This document shows, in pieces, positions 62,458 through 64,000 of a DNA stretch of 64,000 nt. Each line of letters begins with the position of its first letter. The stretch's first letter is position 1. The stretch comes from Xaviernesmea oryzae (lineage in GTDB: Bacteria; Pseudomonadota; Alphaproteobacteria; Rhizobiales; Rhizobiaceae): the NCBI RefSeq assembly GCF_900109605.1, contig NZ_FOAM01000011.1, positions 124,001-188,000 of the forward strand, written 5' to 3'. The notes under the pieces are model-generated. The model saw only the letters and a program-made list of their open reading frames with translations. It was not told the origin of the DNA and ran no database searches. The position numbers were made by a program, and so were the translations under genes.

Positions 62458-63084
62458 TCAGGCGTCGCGGCGATCCGACTCCAGCTCTTCGGCTGTCTGA
62501 AGAATCACCCGCATCAGTGTCCCGGCATGCTTTTCATCTTCGGCAACCTTGCGGGCCACCACGTCGCGAAGATGCAGCATTGCGGCATCGAGGCCGGGAG
62601 GTAGGGGCGCGCCGTGCTGGGGGCGCGCCTCCGGCTTGTGCCGGCGCTCGCGATGCTCGCCTGCTGCCGTTAGCCGTTCCAAGATCTCCTCGGCGCGTTC
62701 GCGGTGTGCATCGAGATAGGCCTTGCCGTCCTCGGTGATGGCGAAGCGCTTCTTGTTGCCGTCCATTTCAGCGTTGGCATGTCCCGCCTCTTCCAGAAAG
62801 GTGAGCGTGGGATAGACGACACCCGGGCTCGGGGCATAGGCGCCGCCTGTCATGGTCTCGATCTGGCGAATGATTTCGTAGCCATGGCAGGGCTCCTTTT
62901 CCATCATCAGCAAAACGAGCAGGCGCAGATCGCCCTGGCCGAGAAGCCGGGCAAAACGCCCGCCGCCGTCATCGCCGAAACCGCGTCCGCCACGCCCTTC
63001 ATGCCGCCCATGACGCCTGCCCTCGGCATGGCGCCCGTCCCGATCGTGATTACCACGTCCGCCAAAAAATCCAAAATCCAACAT
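62458..63084 (-). CDS. PadR family regulator, YqjI-like, with His/Gly-rich N-terminus
   Basis: 208 residues from the ATG at 63084 (AAGGAG seven bases upstream). An N-terminal Gly/Arg/His-rich extension (His13, 19, 25, 28) precedes the PadR winged helix: GQGDLRLLVLLMMEKEPCHGYEIIRQIE, YAPSPGVVYPTLTFLEEAG and KRFAITEDGKAYL. This matches E. coli YqjI, whose His-rich N-terminus binds nickel and which represses a ferric reductase gene. The upstream region carries repeated TTTCGATATATC motifs, the likely operators. Confidence 0.87.
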   Translation of the reverse strand: MLDFGFFGGRGNHDRDGRHAEGRRHGRHEGRGGRGFGDDGGGRFARLLGQGDLRLLVLLMMEKEPCHGYEIIRQIETMTGGAYAPSPGVVYPTLTFLEEAGHANAEMDGNKKRFAITEDGKAYLDAHRERAEEILERLTAAGEHRERRHKPEARPQHGAPLPPGLDAAMLHLRDVVARKVAEDEKHAGTLMRVILQTAEELESDRRDA

Positions 63085-63095
63085 ATCGAACTCCT

Positions 63096-63119
63096 TTTCG
63101 ATTGATCTTTCGATATATC
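63096..63119. promoter_or_regulatory. Tandem operator half-sites before padR
   Basis: TTTCGATTGATC (63096–63107) directly followed by TTTCGATATATC (63108–63119). They lie 12 bp upstream of the padR start codon and overlap the expected promoter, fitting autorepression. Confidence 0.65.
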
Positions 63120-63149
63120 TTATGCGCTCTGTTCGCGGCGCCGTCAAGA

Positions 63150-63172
63150 CGATATATCGAAATAGATCGAAA
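63150..63172. promoter_or_regulatory. Inverted operator copy upstream of padR
   Basis: CGATATATCG palindrome within GATATATCGAAA (63151–63162), the reverse complement of TTTCGATATATC, followed by TAGATCGAAA. Together with 63096–63119 it forms an inverted array. Confidence 0.6.
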
Positions 63173-63682
63173 GCGCTGTTTGTGAGTTTGGAGCGTCGGC
63201 TGCATTCCGCGTGTTCAAGGTATCAGCACACATTTCCGTAACAGAGGTCGAGGTCGCTCATGATCGGCGCGATGCCTGAAGAATTGACGATGAGCATGCC
63301 AAAAAAATAGATTTCGATATATCAAAAAAATCGAAAGAACGCGGGTCGAAGATGAGCTTGCGTCAGGAAGACGCGATCAATCTGCTGGCCGTCTTAAGGG
63401 AGGCTATAAAAGACGAGGTATGCGAAGGTGCTACGCGACGATGCAAGGAGACATGGCATCCATCTGGCCAAGCGGGCAGGGCCAGGCCAGCGCTGAGGCA
63501 CCGGCGGCATTCTTGGCTTCACTGGCTCAGCCACCTTCGAGCAGATGCGTTCGAACAGCGCTCTGATCAGGACGAGGAGCATTTGGTCGTCATGGTCAGC
63601 CAGACTTCGACGATATTGGACGGGGGACAGCCGATCAAAGATGGCGTCGCGCTCTGTGATCGACCAAAGAGGGCGGCGATTC
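63173..63682. other. Region right of padR without a confident gene
   Basis: A plus-strand frame (63352–63741, 129 codons) starts 16 bases after the third operator with a protein-like first 25 residues (MSLRQEDAINLLAVLREAIKDE) but an unconvincing remainder. A minus-strand reading includes DRLSPVQYRRSLADHDDQM. Either could be a decayed gene; neither is called. Confidence 0.35.
63312..63336. promoter_or_regulatory. Third TTTCGATATATC operator
   Basis: Exact TTTCGATATATC (63312–63323), seven bases, then TCGAAA (63331–63336): an extended dyad. It is about 230 bp from padR and may belong to a separate, rightward promoter. Confidence 0.55.
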
Positions 63683-64000
63683 CTATCGACGTCTTTCCTC
63701 GCCGATATCCTGCAGCATCCGGTCGAAATCGTCCCGGTTGACCGGCGCCGGTCGAGGTGGAGCAGGGATGGCGCGCGGTGCGGCCTGGGCTACACTTTGT
63801 GCCGGTCCGGTCTGTGTTGGTCCGGGGGCCGCAAGCTGCGGCGTCTTGGCGGATTCGGAGCCGCGCCCGGCCGCGAGAATGCCAGCGAAGCTGTTGGGAT
63901 TGACCGCTTCCGGCTCCGGCTGCCGTGCCGTCTGCGCTGAAGCAGCGAGTGCGCGCGCAGGGGGAGGCGGTGCAAGCACACGGCTGCGCGCAGCCTCCAG
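63683..64000 (-). CDS. C-terminus of an unidentified Ala/Pro-rich protein (5' part outside window)
   Basis: Open from the right edge to TAG at 63683, 105 residues visible. It is rich in Ala, Pro and Gln (ALAASAQTARQPEPEA, QLAAPGPTQTGPAQS) and ends NRDDFDRMLQDIGEERRR. The low-complexity tail resembles a linker before a short conserved C-terminal peptide. The family cannot be named. Confidence 0.6.
   Translation of the reverse strand: MEAARSRVLAPPPPARALAASAQTARQPEPEAVNPNSFAGILAAGRGSESAKTPQLAAPGPTQTGPAQSVAQAAPRAIPAPPRPAPVNRDDFDRMLQDIGEERRR

Overview
The window looks like chromosomal DNA of a fast-growing rhizobial alphaproteobacterium (Rhizobium/Agrobacterium/Allorhizobium group). The evidence is a GC-rich sequence, the gph–rpiA–DUF2059–gor–aroF (class II DAHP synthase) neighbourhood, a PTA-fused malic enzyme, a cysG–DUF2849–cysI–DUF934 operon, a DksA with a reduced zinc finger, and above all a giant polar-growth protein of the Agrobacterium Growth Pole Ring (GPR) type. 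No rRNA, tRNA, CRISPR array, insertion sequence or prophage was seen. Most of the window is core genome with short accessory stretches.

Layout. 0–6 kb: 3'-truncated fumC, an L,D-transpeptidase, a DinB/TetR divergent pair and an S41 protease. 6–16.3 kb: an ABC exporter, then gph, rpiA, a DUF2059 protein, gor, a LysR regulator with a small divergent ORF, aroF and trmL. 16.3–23.8 kb: a DUF930 protein, a small conserved-looking protein, hemF, maeB, a UDP-diacylglucosamine-pyrophosphatase-like phosphoesterase, and a MarR/GST divergent pair with two matching operators. 23.8–31.4 kb: a second ABC exporter preceded by a 22-codon leader ORF, a TolB-like propeller and an LTA-synthase-family phosphoglycerol transferase that diverge around a three-unit PhoB box, then DUF1003, a PqiC-like lipoprotein and a BON protein. 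31.7–40.35 kb: the 2,877-residue GPR-like protein, with an Hpt protein divergent from it. 41.5–51 kb: a 2Fe-2S ferredoxin, a serralysin-type RTX protease, deaminase–mazG, the siroheme/sulfite-reduction operon and ferredoxin-NADP reductase. 51–64 kb: dksA, sixA, the ycjX–ycjF pair, an exported protein, folP–folB–folK, a DUF922 protein, a candidate small RNA, a transglutaminase-like protein, a YqjI-like PadR regulator with repeated operators, and the C-terminus of an unidentified protein at the right edge.

Genes that probably work together: cysG makes siroheme for CysI, and the ferredoxin and Fpr could supply electrons. folP, folB and folK are successive folate-pathway enzymes. rpiA, gph, maeB, fumC and aroF belong to central carbon and aromatic metabolism. 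The L,D-transpeptidase, GPR-like protein, phosphoesterase and phosphoglycerol transferase all concern the envelope or polar growth. Most start codons were chosen by ribosome-binding-site spacing; several genes near 51.7–54.7 kb appear to use TTG starts.

The strongest non-coding signals are the MarR operator pair (22988–23050), the PhoB box (27099–27131), the repeated TTTCGATATATC motif around padR (63096–63336), the leader ORF with two hairpins ahead of the second exporter (25806–25949), and a terminator-ended RNA candidate with exposed CCCUCC motifs (about 60071–60179).
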